Shown: piece by piece, positions 35,186 through 44,181 of the stretch | Numbering within the stretch: the stretch's first letter is position 1 | Layout: each line of letters begins with the position of its first letter | Assembly: GCF_000424385.1 (NCBI RefSeq) | Contig: NZ_AUJU01000006.1 | Coordinates: 1-64,000, forward strand | Origin: Butyrivibrio sp. LC3010 | GTDB taxonomy: Bacteria; Bacillota; Clostridia; Lachnospirales; Lachnospiraceae | Length of the DNA stretch: 64,000 nucleotides | Direction: 5' to 3' | Translations under genes and position numbers: made by a program | Notes under the pieces: generated by a model | Seen by the model: only the letters and a program-made list of their open reading frames with translations | Told to the model about the DNA's origin: nothing | The model's database searches: none

Positions 35186-36472
35186 TTACTGGATAATTTC
35201 TGTAACACGGACACCGAAGCTTTCTTCAATTACCACTACTTCTCCCTTTGCTACAAATTTACCATTAACTAGCACATCTACAGGTTCACCGGCTACTTTT
35301 TCAAGCTCAATGATTGTACCCGGAGCAAAATCAAGAATGTCCGATATAGCCTTGGCAGTTCTTCCAAGTTCAACCGTTACTTCAAGAGGAACATCTTTGA
35401 TCAGTCCAATGTTCTCCCCTGCAGCCATCATAGGATTACCCTGAGCAAAGCTCTGGAACTGCGCAGGCTGCACATTTGCACCCATCATCTGAGGCTGCAT
35501 CATCGGCATACCCATAGGCATCATTGGCATTCCCATACCAGGCATACCCATCTGAGGCTGCATGCCCTGCATCATGGAAGGATCCATGCCCGGCATTCCT
35601 GCCATTCCTGCCATTCCACCCTGCATAGCTGAAGGATCCGGTGTCGGCATTCCCATATCAGGAGCAGGTGCAGGCGCAGGTGACGGCGGTGGAACAGCCG
35701 CAGAAGCAGTATCCTCTGCTGATTCAGTACTGATGGTATCCTTTAGACTCTTAGCAAAGTCGATAGGATACAGCTGCATCAATGTTGAATCCACCAGCTC
35801 ACCAATCTGAAGCTTGAAGGTAACACGGCAGAATGTCCCTGTCAGGAATTCTGATATCTCACTGGGATCATCATCAATCATATCCAGAAGTGTTGCCTCC
35901 GGCGGACTGATATCTACCTTCTGACCAATCATGGTTGAAAGCGATGTTGCAGCCGCACCCATCATCTGGTTCATTGCTTCAGAAATAGCAGATAACTGCA
36001 GCTCTCCTACTTCACCATCTGTATTAGTTCCATCACCACCCATCATAAGGTCAGTGATGACCATAACGTCTCTTTCCTTAAGAATAAGGATATTGGTTCC
36101 CTCAAGACCTACCGTGTACTTAATCTGAATAAATACACAGGGCTTTTCGTAATTATTAAGAACCGTATTCCAGTTTGCAAGCTCAACCTGAGGCGTAGTG
36201 ATATTAACCTTCTGATTAACAAGGGAATACAATGTAGTTGCAGAAGAGCCCATACTTATATTGGCGACCTCTCCAATTGCATCCTTCTCATCATCATTCA
36301 GAAGACTCTCATCTATCTCTCCGGCTACAAAGCCGCCACCGCCGCCTGAAGGGGCGTCCCCCGCCGGAGCATCTGCAGCAGCTGCATCAGAGCCACCGGC
36401 ATCGCCACCTCCTGACGTATCCATACCGGCGAGCAGTGCATTTATTTCTTCCTGTGAAAGCATTCCATCCAT
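35186..36472 (-). CDS. fliY: Flagellar switch protein FliY (CheC-FliN fusion type)
   Basis: 428 residues. The N-terminus MDGMLSQEEINALLAGM resembles the CheY-P binding peptide of FliM. Two CheC-type helices follow (AIGEVANISMGSSATTL and AISEAMNQMMGAAATSL), implying CheY-P phosphatase activity. A Pro/Met/Gly-rich linker spans about 250-345 with repeated M-P-G/M-Q units. The C-terminal SpoA/FliN domain (VPLEVTVELGRTAKAISDIL) completes the C-ring subunit. It starts four bases after the fliM stop. Confidence 0.95.
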   Translation of the reverse strand: MDGMLSQEEINALLAGMDTSGGGDAGGSDAAAADAPAGDAPSGGGGGFVAGEIDESLLNDDEKDAIGEVANISMGSSATTLYSLVNQKVNITTPQVELANWNTVLNNYEKPCVFIQIKYTVGLEGTNILILKERDVMVITDLMMGGDGTNTDGEVGELQLSAISEAMNQMMGAAATSLSTMIGQKVDISPPEATLLDMIDDDPSEISEFLTGTFCRVTFKLQIGELVDSTLMQLYPIDFAKSLKDTISTESAEDTASAAVPPPSPAPAPAPDMGMPTPDPSAMQGGMAGMAGMPGMDPSMMQGMQPQMGMPGMGMPMMPMGMPMMQPQMMGANVQPAQFQSFAQGNPMMAAGENIGLIKDVPLEVTVELGRTAKAISDILDFAPGTIIELEKVAGEPVDVLVNGKFVAKGEVVVIEESFGVRVTEIIQ

Positions 36473-36476
36473 GCTG

Positions 36477-37460
36477 CTACTCTTCCTCCTCTCTTACTAC
36501 CGACGTTATCCTGACGGCATACTTATCTTTTGTCGTACCCGGTAATGCTGTGAATTTATAAATATCACCGACATATACCTGAAGTTCACTGTTTACCTGA
36601 TTATCCAGTCTGATTATATCGCCCCTCTGGAGCTGAACAAAATCACTGACTGATACATTACATCTTCCCAATATGGCCTTGACCGGAACATCCACATGTC
36701 TGACCAATGATTCAAGATGATCCCCATATGTGTCATCATCATGCTTCTGCATTGTTGAAAACCAGAATTTGGTGTTCAACTTGTCCATTACACTCTCCAA
36801 AGTAAAATATGGAAGACATATATTCATAAGACCTTCAACTTCACCAATCTTAATGTTAAGAGTGACAATGGCAATCATATCTGTCGGAGAAATAACCTGC
36901 GCAAACTGCGGATTGGTCTCTATTCTCTCCATGATAGGATTTATCGCAAGAACGTTCTCCCAGGGTTCAACCATAAGCTGCATACAGATGGTTATCAGCT
37001 TCTCAATAAGCGGTATCTCAATATCAGTAAAGGGTCTTGTCTTTTCAAGTCCCTGGCCCTCTCCCCCGAGCATTCTGTCAATGAAGGCAAAGCCTATATT
37101 TGCCTGAAGCTCAAGAATAATTGTTCCCTGCAAAGGTAAAAAGTTGATGATACCCAAAATTACAGGATTACTAAGGGCATTACTGAACTCCGAATAAGTA
37201 ACCGTCTCAGAGTTAGCAACAGATACCTGTACGTTTTTTCTAAGATACAACGGAAGTGTTGTAGATAACAATCTTCCATAATGCTCATAGATCATCTCCA
37301 GGGTTCTTAAGTGTTCCTTAGAGAACTTGGCAGGTCGTTTAAAGTCATAATCCTTGACTTTTTTCTCGTCCGCAGCGGACATCTGATCCACGTCGAGTTC
37401 ACCGGTATTTAAGGCCGCCAGTAGATTATCTATCTCATTCTGTGATAATACTTCACTCAA
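36477..37460 (-). CDS. fliM: Flagellar motor switch protein FliM
   Basis: 327 residues. The CheY-P docking peptide LSQNEIDNLLAAL is at 5-17, a CheC-like middle domain follows, and a C-terminal SpoA domain (LGRCNVSVSDFVQLQRGDII). The start is a TTG at 37460 eight bases after GAGGTG. It forms the C-ring with FliG and FliY. fliL lies 67 bp upstream. Confidence 0.97.
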   Translation of the reverse strand: MSEVLSQNEIDNLLAALNTGELDVDQMSAADEKKVKDYDFKRPAKFSKEHLRTLEMIYEHYGRLLSTTLPLYLRKNVQVSVANSETVTYSEFSNALSNPVILGIINFLPLQGTIILELQANIGFAFIDRMLGGEGQGLEKTRPFTDIEIPLIEKLITICMQLMVEPWENVLAINPIMERIETNPQFAQVISPTDMIAIVTLNIKIGEVEGLMNICLPYFTLESVMDKLNTKFWFSTMQKHDDDTYGDHLESLVRHVDVPVKAILGRCNVSVSDFVQLQRGDIIRLDNQVNSELQVYVGDIYKFTALPGTTKDKYAVRITSVVREEEE

Positions 37461-37527
37461 GCGTAGATCACCTCACTTTTACAACAAAAACAAAACATAA
37501 CAAACTCTTTTCATACTCCCCAATTAA

Positions 37528-38061
37528 TTACTGATAAACATTGCCTGAGAAATTCACATCATAGATAAAGTTTGAACCAAAGAGCTCCTGAATTTCTTCA
37601 AGCAGTGTAGCCTTGGCGTCATCCTCGTGCTGTCTGATCTCTTCAAGCGTATATGCACCGATAACGGATGTGATCTTTGATTTGATCATATCCTGATAAG
37701 TAACAATTGATTCAGCCGTACCATATTTTGCATAATCCTCATTAGAGGTATCCATTGACAATACCACTGTACACAGCATGTAATGTGTCTTGCCGTCACC
37801 GCTGTCCTTAAGTGTAATCGTCATGTCCGGTATTGAATAAGAACCAACGTTGGCAATATCAACATTCCCGGATGCGGATCCTGAAAATCCCTGTCCATTC
37901 TCTCCTCCGTTAGCTTCTATCTGAAGCGCAGCTGCTATGTCGCCTATAAGAGCCACAGCCTGATTATTGGTAGTCATCACCGTCAGCATCATAAAACCTG
38001 TCATACCGGTATTGACCAAAAGTAGAGCCAGAATAATTATTGCAAGCAGGTTCTTTTTCAT
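37528..38061 (-). CDS. fliL: Flagellar basal body-associated protein FliL
   Basis: 177 residues. A single N-terminal helix (LLAIIILALLLVNTGMTGFM, about 4-23) precedes a periplasmic domain with the C-terminal pattern ALxEIRQxxDDAKATLLEEIQ typical of FliL. FliL surrounds the stator and supports torque. It follows motB by about 50 bp with GAGGGAG before the ATG. Confidence 0.9.
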   Translation of the reverse strand: MKKNLLAIIILALLLVNTGMTGFMMLTVMTTNNQAVALIGDIAAALQIEANGGENGQGFSGSASGNVDIANVGSYSIPDMTITLKDSGDGKTHYMLCTVVLSMDTSNEDYAKYGTAESIVTYQDMIKSKITSVIGAYTLEEIRQHEDDAKATLLEEIQELFGSNFIYDVNFSGNVYQ

Positions 38062-38114
38062 TTGTTTTCTCCCTCATAATATGTATTGGCACGATTGCTT
38101 TGTAATCATACCTA

Positions 38115-39119
38115 TTAATACATTGGACTAAGCGGATTATAAATTCTAATCTCAACTCGTCTGTTTCTCGCACGTCCCTCAGGGGTTGAATTATCAGCCA
38201 CCGGTTCGTACTCACCTCTTCCTGAATGCTTCAGATTTGAAGGTTCAAGGTTGGTATTCTCTAAAAGATAATAAAAAACTGAAAGCGCTCTGCCATCACT
38301 TAATTCATCATTATTCGTATATTTACCATAGGATCTGTGCATTGGAACATTATCTGTATGTCCCTCAATTTCGATAGTTCCTCCGGCATATCTCTCAAGC
38401 ACGGAACCTACCTTATCAAGTATCACATTAGCTCCATCTTTTAAGACCGCATCACCGGTATCAAAAAGAATTGCTCCCTGCAAGGTAAGCTGCACAAACT
38501 GACTGGTAAAATTAACATCAATCTGATTAGAAACATCCATTGAATCCAGCGCTTCATTTATCTGAGCCGCAAGAGCTTCAGAAGCTTTCATCTGTTCAGC
38601 TTCAGCAGCCTCCCGGGCTTCATCAGCATTGGCTCCCGTCTTATCAGAATTGCTGTCCATACCGGCATTCTCAAGGTCTCCCTCTGATCCGGAGCCTTGC
38701 GCATTGCCTTCCGAACCGGATGCAGAGCCTCCCTGTCCGGTCATAATCCCTGCACTGTCACCCTCTTCACTGATTCCGGCTCCGCCATTCTCGCTGGCAT
38801 TTTCACCCTCTGTATCAGTCACTTCCTCATTCTGAGAACCTGACTGTGAAATGCCCATTGAAATAATATAATTTGATAACTGGTTTAACTGAGAAATACC
38901 ATCTCCTACAAGTGCTCCCTGACCCAGGGCAGCTTCACCTCCGCTAAAAATACCAAACGCGGAACTAAAAGATGATGCAACTTCTTCAAACTTCTGTGCA
39001 TCCATTGTAGCCATGGAGAACAGCAAAACGAAGAAGCAAAGGAGAAGATTCATCAGATCACCGAAAGTACCCTGCCAGGCCGGTAGACCGGGCTTAATCT
39101 CCTCTGGTTTTTTAGCCAT
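38115..39119 (-). CDS. motB: Flagellar stator protein MotB
   Basis: 334 residues. GLPAWQGTFGDLMNLLLCFF carries the proton-channel Asp (about 22) in the single membrane helix. A Gly/Ser/Glu-rich periplasmic linker follows (about 95-165). The OmpA-like peptidoglycan-binding domain has IEGHTDNVPM and SDGRALSVFYYLL, and NRRVEIRI near the end. The channel Asp and nearby residues suggest a proton-driven motor (inference). The ATG overlaps the motA stop (TAATG). Confidence 0.97.
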   Translation of the reverse strand: MAKKPEEIKPGLPAWQGTFGDLMNLLLCFFVLLFSMATMDAQKFEEVASSFSSAFGIFSGGEAALGQGALVGDGISQLNQLSNYIISMGISQSGSQNEEVTDTEGENASENGGAGISEEGDSAGIMTGQGGSASGSEGNAQGSGSEGDLENAGMDSNSDKTGANADEAREAAEAEQMKASEALAAQINEALDSMDVSNQIDVNFTSQFVQLTLQGAILFDTGDAVLKDGANVILDKVGSVLERYAGGTIEIEGHTDNVPMHRSYGKYTNNDELSDGRALSVFYYLLENTNLEPSNLKHSGRGEYEPVADNSTPEGRARNRRVEIRIYNPLSPMY

Positions 39120-39922
39120 TACTCTCCACCCCCGTCGCTGGAACCATTCTCTGCCTCATAAGCCGCTCTGTTAGCAGGGGACAGGAATGATTTAAGCTTC
39201 TCCTCAGTAACACGAGGGTTCTCTCCTGCCTGAATAGAAAGGAGTCCCTCAATTACTATACTTTTAAGAGTATATTCAGCATTATCTCTTGCCTTTAACT
39301 TATTCTCTGCAGGATAGCAGAACCAGTTAGCCAAAACCGAACCGTAGAATGTAGTAATGAGCGCAACGGCCATGGACGGTCCGATTGATGAAGGGTCTGA
39401 CATGTTCTGCAGCATAAGAACCAGTCCAAGAAGTGTTCCGATCATTCCCCAGGAAGGTCCCATACCTGCAACATCAGCAAAGAATGTATAATTCTCCTTA
39501 TGTCTCTCAGACATGGCATCTATCTCAGCTTCAAGAATAGCTTTAACAAGTTCAGGCTCAGTACCATCAACGATAAGTCCGACTCCCTTTTTCATGAAAG
39601 TATCCTCGATATTGCTGGCCGCCTCCTCCAGTGCAAGAAGTCCTTCCTTACGGGCTGTATTTGAAAGATCAATTATCTGCTTTATTACTGCCTTAGTATC
39701 ATCAGCCGGCGCCTTAAAAATCAGAGTGTATGACTTAAGTCCGTTGATAAAGCTGGGCATGGTTCTTGAAGCCAGAACCGCCATGAAAGCTCCTCCAAAG
39801 GTAATCATTGCAGACGGTGCATCAACGAAGTATTTAACACCGGTGATTCCTGCACCAAACACGATACTCAAAATCATGAAAATGAAACAAAGAACTACAC
39901 CAAGTAGTGACGCTATATCCAC
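39119..39922 (-). CDS. motA: Flagellar stator protein MotA
   Basis: 267 residues with four hydrophobic helices. The cytoplasmic loop holds charged residues for FliG contact, and GMGPSWGMIGTLLGLVLMLQ and MAVALITTFYGSVLANW (about 150-200) are the conserved helices 3 and 4. The start is a GTG at 39922 behind GAGGGGG. It pairs with motB. Here the stator genes lie inside the main flagellar locus, unlike Bacillus motAB. Confidence 0.97.
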   Translation of the reverse strand: MDIASLLGVVLCFIFMILSIVFGAGITGVKYFVDAPSAMITFGGAFMAVLASRTMPSFINGLKSYTLIFKAPADDTKAVIKQIIDLSNTARKEGLLALEEAASNIEDTFMKKGVGLIVDGTEPELVKAILEAEIDAMSERHKENYTFFADVAGMGPSWGMIGTLLGLVLMLQNMSDPSSIGPSMAVALITTFYGSVLANWFCYPAENKLKARDNAEYTLKSIVIEGLLSIQAGENPRVTEEKLKSFLSPANRAAYEAENGSSDGGGE

Positions 39923-39976
39923 TAAGTTTACCCCCTCAATTTAATCTCTTGCGAACACGCTTCAATATCTTAATTA

Positions 39977-40225
39977 TCAGCCTCTGTGTATTGCATCGTT
40001 TATTCGGCTCCGAACAGCTTCTTCACTGGTTGATACCAGTGGTGCGCTACTATCATATCCTGGTCTTTCGTTACATCTTCTCATTATCTCAGGTAATGAT
40101 TCCTGAACAATGAATTTACGGCCATTAGCCATGATGATAACCGTGTCCGGTGTAGCCTCTGCTGTTTCAATAAGATTCTCATTGACCAGAATTATCCGGC
40201 CATCCATTCTTGTAATCTCTATCAC
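39977..40225 (-). CDS. flbD: FlbD/SwrD family flagellar protein
   Basis: 82 residues. MIEITRMDGRIILVNENLIE and VIIMANGRKFIVQESLPEI match the small FlbD/SwrD family, which in Bacillus raises stator power. The start is a GTG at 40225 eight bases after GAGG. It leads the motA-motB-fliL unit, 54 bp upstream of motA, which agrees with a stator-linked role. Confidence 0.9.
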   Translation of the reverse strand: MIEITRMDGRIILVNENLIETAEATPDTVIIMANGRKFIVQESLPEIMRRCNERPGYDSSAPLVSTSEEAVRSRINDAIHRG

Positions 40226-40377
40226 ACCAAATACCTCAGATTAAAGCATCAACTTGAAATAAATTTACAAAAAAATGTTCTATAGAACCATTTTATCATG
40301 TAGTTATCATATTTGTATTCATTAAATCGCGCAAAAATATCACATTTGAATTTTATTTTCATCTTTTTGTATTATTA

Positions 40378-40394
40378 ATGAAATATATTTTCAT
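40378..40394. promoter_or_regulatory. Palindromic operator candidate 1 upstream of flbD
   Basis: ATGAAA-N5-TTTCAT is a perfect 17-bp palindrome just downstream of the candidate -10 of flbD. It matches the palindrome at 40570-40586 in its core. Confidence 0.45.
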
Positions 40395-40422
40395 GCAATA
40401 TATAGTGCATACTCCAAGTAAA

Positions 40423-40451
40423 ATTATACAACATCTCGTGATTTATTAAAA
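40423..40451 (-). promoter_or_regulatory. Candidate sigma-A promoter of flbD-motAB
   Basis: On the minus strand TATAAT (40423-40428) is perfect, with a weak -35 TTTTAA (40446-40451) at 17 bp. It gives a leader of about 190 nt. Confidence 0.45.
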
Positions 40452-40569
40452 TAGTTTTGGTTTTATTTGGATTCATTGCGCTTAAGAAAAATGGCTTTAA
40501 AGAATTTTTTCAATTTGTTTATCCGAATTTTATAATTCAGGGCAATTTAAACGTCTTCAAATTCATCAT

Positions 40570-40586
40570 GTGAAATATTTTTTCAC
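40570..40586. promoter_or_regulatory. Palindromic operator candidate 2 upstream of flbD
   Basis: GTGAAA-N5-TTTCAC is a perfect 17-bp palindrome, the same core as the site at 40378-40394, about 190 bp away. Confidence 0.45.
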
Positions 40587-40688
40587 AATTTAATGCGAAA
40601 TGCGAAATTTATTTTCATATCCATTCCCCATCTTCTATCATTCTCAACCAGGTTCGAAAAAACCTCTCCAAGTCGACTTGCAAATAGC

Positions 40689-40713
40689 AAAGGCGCTCAA
40701 TCTGAGCGCCCTT
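40689..40713 (-). terminator. Rho-independent terminator after flgE
   Basis: AAGGGCGCTCA-GAT-TGAGCGCCTTT forms an 11-bp stem with a 3-nt loop, 26 bp after the flgE stop on the minus strand. The tail TTTGCTATTTG is T-rich but interrupted. Confidence 0.75.
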
Positions 40714-40738
40714 GCTTTCTATCCCTCTAAGAGTTTAC

Positions 40739-43423
40739 TTATCTCTTAAGGTTTGTAAGTTCCTCAAGAAGTGTGTCTGAAACTGTTATGATTCGGCTGT
40801 TTGCCTGGAATCCACGCTGTGTTGTGATCATGCTGGTAAACTCACTTGAAAGGTCTACGTTTGACATTTCCAGAACGCCTGTGGTTATGTAACCGCCATC
40901 TGTTGTTACATCCTGTATAGTTGCTTCACCGGAGTTAAGAGTCTGAGTATAGAGGTTGTCACCATTTTTCTCAAGACCGGATGCATTAGCAAATTCAGCT
41001 GTTGCGATCTGTCCAAGAAGCTTTGTCTGTCCGTTTGAATATGTTGCGTAGATTGTTCCGTCCTTACTTATTGTTACACCATTCATCTCACCGACTGCAC
41101 GTCCGGTCTTAAGGCTTTCCTTATCACCCTTTACTGCACCGATTGTGGAGGTTGCCATTGTGTTGTAATTTGTTGTGGATGTGAGGTCCATATTTACATC
41201 GGTAAAGCCTGCCATCTTGGGCTGACCATCAATGATTGCGTCCTGATCGAAGTTAAGTATGATTTTTTCTGTAGGTGAAACGATAGCTCCGGTATTTGCA
41301 TCATATTTCATTGTTATAGAGTTGTTAACTACCTGCAGTGACCCGTCGTCCAGAATATGATATGTCAGATTCTCGAAGTTATCAGCACCGGGATCCGGAT
41401 TGTAGTTATATACATCAGAGAAGAAATCTCTTGTAGGAGTTGCGTTGTAAATCTCAGATACATAACCGGTTCTTGGAATATTCTCATAAATTTTTGAATC
41501 ATCTGTCTCGTTTGTGTATGTAGCCGTAGTTTCATTGAGATCAACTGCAACACTAAGATCAACTTCTCTTGTTGATGTTGTTATGTCAAACGGTCCTGAG
41601 AATGTAGCTGTATTTCTTGTTCCGACTCTGATATTTCCGCCATCTGCTGAAAGGCTGTAGGTAACATCATCTTCTGTAGGTACAAAACCGTAAACTTCTT
41701 CAAAAACTGTCTTCATTGCTGCCGTAAGGCCGATTGTAGTACCTTCCACATCCATAGTTGTAGGCTTTCCGGTCTTAAGGTTTATGAATGAAATTTTTCC
41801 TGTAGAAGCAACTGACTTGGCGTCAACCGCATATTTTTTATCGTTTTCATATGCTTCCTGATCAGCTGTTTGAGGAATTTTTGATGTTACTTTTCCTGTT
41901 TCAGAGTCAATAGTATAAGTTGCAGATGCATTTGTTATTGTCGCAAATCCGAGGGCTGTTTTCATTTCAGCGCTTAAGCTTGTAACAAGCCCTGTTTTTG
42001 TAATTGTATCTGTTCCGCCGGTTGATGTTGTAATCTTTACCTTACTGTTACCGGATTTAGTCACAGTAATTCCAAGTGCAGCTGCAGTAGTTGAATTAAC
42101 CTCATAAGGTGTAAAGGTAATCTTGCTTACGCCGTCATTGGATATTGTATATGTTGGCTCTTTTCCTTCTGTTACCATTCTCTGAATGGTAGGCTCGTCT
42201 ATCCCAAACATACTTACAAGTGCTGCCTTCTTATCGGCATCAAGTGTAGCCCAATCTCCTGTCTTTGGAACTACTACAGGATTTCCGCCATTTGGTCCGT
42301 AGTAAGAAACATTGACTGTTGTATCACCTGACACATAATAAGGAGCAAGTGTAGCAGCTTCGGGATTGCCGTTTGTTACAGGATAAATCGTTATCTTGCC
42401 ATCATTGCTTATCTCATAATAATCTGTAGCTGTTGCGCCGGCTGCATCCGGTCCATAAACGCTTGACAGAAATGAAGGGAAATCCTCGTTTAATGCTGAA
42501 ACAACACCCTTTGTTGGAACTTTACTGAATGCTGTTGATCCGGTATTTGTCTTATAGCTTGTATACTGTGTTCCTACTGTTGCTGTATAGTTTACTGATG
42601 TGATTTCCTTTGTCCAGGGATCTCTGATATTTCTGGTCTGTTCATCATTATCAGCCACGTCGGTAAAGGTTACATGACTAAGCTTTTCCGCACCTATTGT
42701 ATTACCATTGGAATCAAGAATATCCTCAAGAGTCATTGTATATGTATGTTCGAGGTCATTGACATCGCGGACTGCGAATTTTGCTGTGTAGAGATATCCT
42801 AAGTTGTCATAGAATTCAAGAGATACTGTCTTACCATTATCGCTGGTTATATTTGTATCGTGAGCATCGATATTTCCACTTACAACTGCTTCTGTTGTTC
42901 CTTCAGGGGGATAAGTCATATTCTCGGGAGTCATTATCTGAAGTTTTCCAACTCCGCCGTTGGTATTTACTTTTATGGCACCTGTCTCAGGATCTTCTAC
43001 AGCTGTCCAGCCATATACGAAGTATCCTGTTGACTGCATTGCAAGATTTCCTGCACCGTCAACGTAGAAGGAACCATCCCTTGTAAACATCGTCTGATTA
43101 CCGTTATTAACTACGAAGAATGCATCTCCTGTTATACGCATATCAAACGGATTGTTTGTTGTTTCTGTTGCACCCTGCTGGGTGATTGCAGTTGCAATAG
43201 CACCTGATTTTGCGCCAAGACCAATCTGTCTGGCATTTGTACCACCTGTTCTCTCAGTGGCTCTTGATGCACGCTGTGTGTTCTGGTACATCAAATCACT
43301 GAAGGTGATGGACTGGGATTTGAAGGATGTGGTGTTAACATTTGCGATGTTGTTACCAATAACATCCATCTTGACCTGGTGGGTCTTAAGTCCTGCTACA
43401 CCAGAAAAAAGTGATCTCATCAT
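40739..43423 (-). CDS. flgE: Flagellar hook protein FlgE, with large repeat-containing insertion
   Basis: 894 residues from ATGATG at 43423 (SD AGGAGG nine bases upstream; a longer in-frame start would add 20 unlikely residues). Most FlgE proteins are about 400-500 residues. The N-terminal hook/rod motif SLFSGVAGLKTHQVKMDVIG and IANVNTTSFKSQ, and the C-terminal NVDLSSEFTSMITTQRGFQA, are normal. Between about 300 and 725 lies an insertion of about five units of about 85 residues, each opening with a P-x-TG-x-V-x-x-L type motif and containing Y-x-I-S-x-D-G. These would form exposed outer hook domains. It ends the fliK-flgD unit. Confidence 0.95.
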   Translation of the reverse strand: MMRSLFSGVAGLKTHQVKMDVIGNNIANVNTTSFKSQSITFSDLMYQNTQRASRATERTGGTNARQIGLGAKSGAIATAITQQGATETTNNPFDMRITGDAFFVVNNGNQTMFTRDGSFYVDGAGNLAMQSTGYFVYGWTAVEDPETGAIKVNTNGGVGKLQIMTPENMTYPPEGTTEAVVSGNIDAHDTNITSDNGKTVSLEFYDNLGYLYTAKFAVRDVNDLEHTYTMTLEDILDSNGNTIGAEKLSHVTFTDVADNDEQTRNIRDPWTKEITSVNYTATVGTQYTSYKTNTGSTAFSKVPTKGVVSALNEDFPSFLSSVYGPDAAGATATDYYEISNDGKITIYPVTNGNPEAATLAPYYVSGDTTVNVSYYGPNGGNPVVVPKTGDWATLDADKKAALVSMFGIDEPTIQRMVTEGKEPTYTISNDGVSKITFTPYEVNSTTAAALGITVTKSGNSKVKITTSTGGTDTITKTGLVTSLSAEMKTALGFATITNASATYTIDSETGKVTSKIPQTADQEAYENDKKYAVDAKSVASTGKISFINLKTGKPTTMDVEGTTIGLTAAMKTVFEEVYGFVPTEDDVTYSLSADGGNIRVGTRNTATFSGPFDITTSTREVDLSVAVDLNETTATYTNETDDSKIYENIPRTGYVSEIYNATPTRDFFSDVYNYNPDPGADNFENLTYHILDDGSLQVVNNSITMKYDANTGAIVSPTEKIILNFDQDAIIDGQPKMAGFTDVNMDLTSTTNYNTMATSTIGAVKGDKESLKTGRAVGEMNGVTISKDGTIYATYSNGQTKLLGQIATAEFANASGLEKNGDNLYTQTLNSGEATIQDVTTDGGYITTGVLEMSNVDLSSEFTSMITTQRGFQANSRIITVSDTLLEELTNLKR
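41252..42520 (-). repeat. Internal repeats in FlgE (about five units of about 85 residues)
   Basis: Unit openings in the 894-residue protein are at about 302 (VPTKGVVSAL), 385 (VPKTGDWATL), 474 (ITKTGLVTSL), 558 (VEGTTIGL) and 649 (IPRTGYVSEI), spaced 83, 89, 84 and 91. Each has a later YG/FG-type turn and a Y-x-I-S/L-x-DG strand (YYEISNDGKI, YTISNDGVSK, YTIDSETGKV, YSLSADGGNI, YHILDDGSLQ). Confidence 0.7.
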
Positions 43424-43648
43424 AAGGCATGTCCTCCTGAAAAACCGAGCACCATATGGCACCCTTTCGGGGACGGCATACATGTTCTATTGCAAGTTGG
43501 GAATGAAGAGAATTTTCGTTTTGAATTCCTTCTGTCAGTCGGGAATTCATGGCCTCCTTAGACACTTACCACTTCCGGTAAGCTTGCGGCTGACTGCCCT
43601 TCAGCCTCGGTCCGGTCATTTTTCATTCATTCTTCTCTTTAGTAGAAC
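43424..43648 (-). other. Leader region before flgE with small hairpins
   Basis: The gap holds GGCTGA-N7-TCAGCC and CTTACC-N6-GGTAAG hairpins and a GAATTC-bounded inverted repeat. The segment ACCGGACCGAGGC at about 43601-43617 resembles the core of the leader repeat (ACCGGACTAAGGC), but the rest does not align, so at most it is a decayed copy. Confidence 0.35.
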
Positions 43649-44047
43649 CTATGCGATTACCGCTCCGTCTATATTGGTGAAAACGTTGTTGCCAGTTTCC
43701 TGGCTATCCATCGCCGTTACAACTGTGTTGCTCTTAACATTAACGATGAAGGCAAGCTGATCAACCAGGATGAGTGATTCGTTTATTCCTTTCGCATTGG
43801 CCTGATTTCTTGCATTATTCAGGCGGTTCATCTGATCCTGTGTAAGCTCAATGTTGCGGTCACTTAGTCTGTTGGAGGCATGTTTTGAAAATTTAACGCC
43901 TGCCTGATTATTTTCGATCTGAGAAAGGATTTTTCCAAAATCAGAATTCTGAATATTGGTATTCCCGCCTCTGACCTTTTCAGTCTGACCAAGGTATTTA
44001 CCCTGAACCTGTTCAATTGAAAGGAATCCGCTTTTATCTATTGTCAC
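43649..44047 (-). CDS. TIGR02530-type flagellar operon protein
   Basis: 132 residues. The conserved block FSKHASNRLSDRNIELTQDQ, ESLILVDQLAFIVNV and NNVFTNIDGAVIA matches the family I know as TIGR02530, found between flgD and flgE in Firmicutes and of unknown biochemical role. The start is a GTG at 44047 behind AAGGAG. Downstream, a 225-bp gap before flgE contains small hairpins. Confidence 0.9.
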   Translation of the reverse strand: MTIDKSGFLSIEQVQGKYLGQTEKVRGGNTNIQNSDFGKILSQIENNQAGVKFSKHASNRLSDRNIELTQDQMNRLNNARNQANAKGINESLILVDQLAFIVNVKSNTVVTAMDSQETGNNVFTNIDGAVIA

Positions 44048-44181
44048 GGCTTACTCCTTTCTATAAACAAAACACTAAGCCTTTATTTGCTCTGCCGATT
44101 TATATTTCGGCACATAAGTCATATTATTAAGGCATATCAACAATATTTAATAAAAATTAATAATTGGCAAATAAAGAATCC

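Larger units (their letters stand above)
40226..40738 (-). other. 513-bp AT-rich regulatory gap between flgE and flbD
   Basis: No gene is visible. It contains the flgE terminator (40689-40713), a candidate promoter (40423-40451), two perfect 17-bp palindromes of the form TGAAA-N5-TTTCA (40378-40394 and 40570-40586), an imperfect third one (40603-40617) and a further palindrome ATGCA-N8-TGCAT near 40392-40409. It separates the hook unit from the stator/export unit. Confidence 0.6.
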
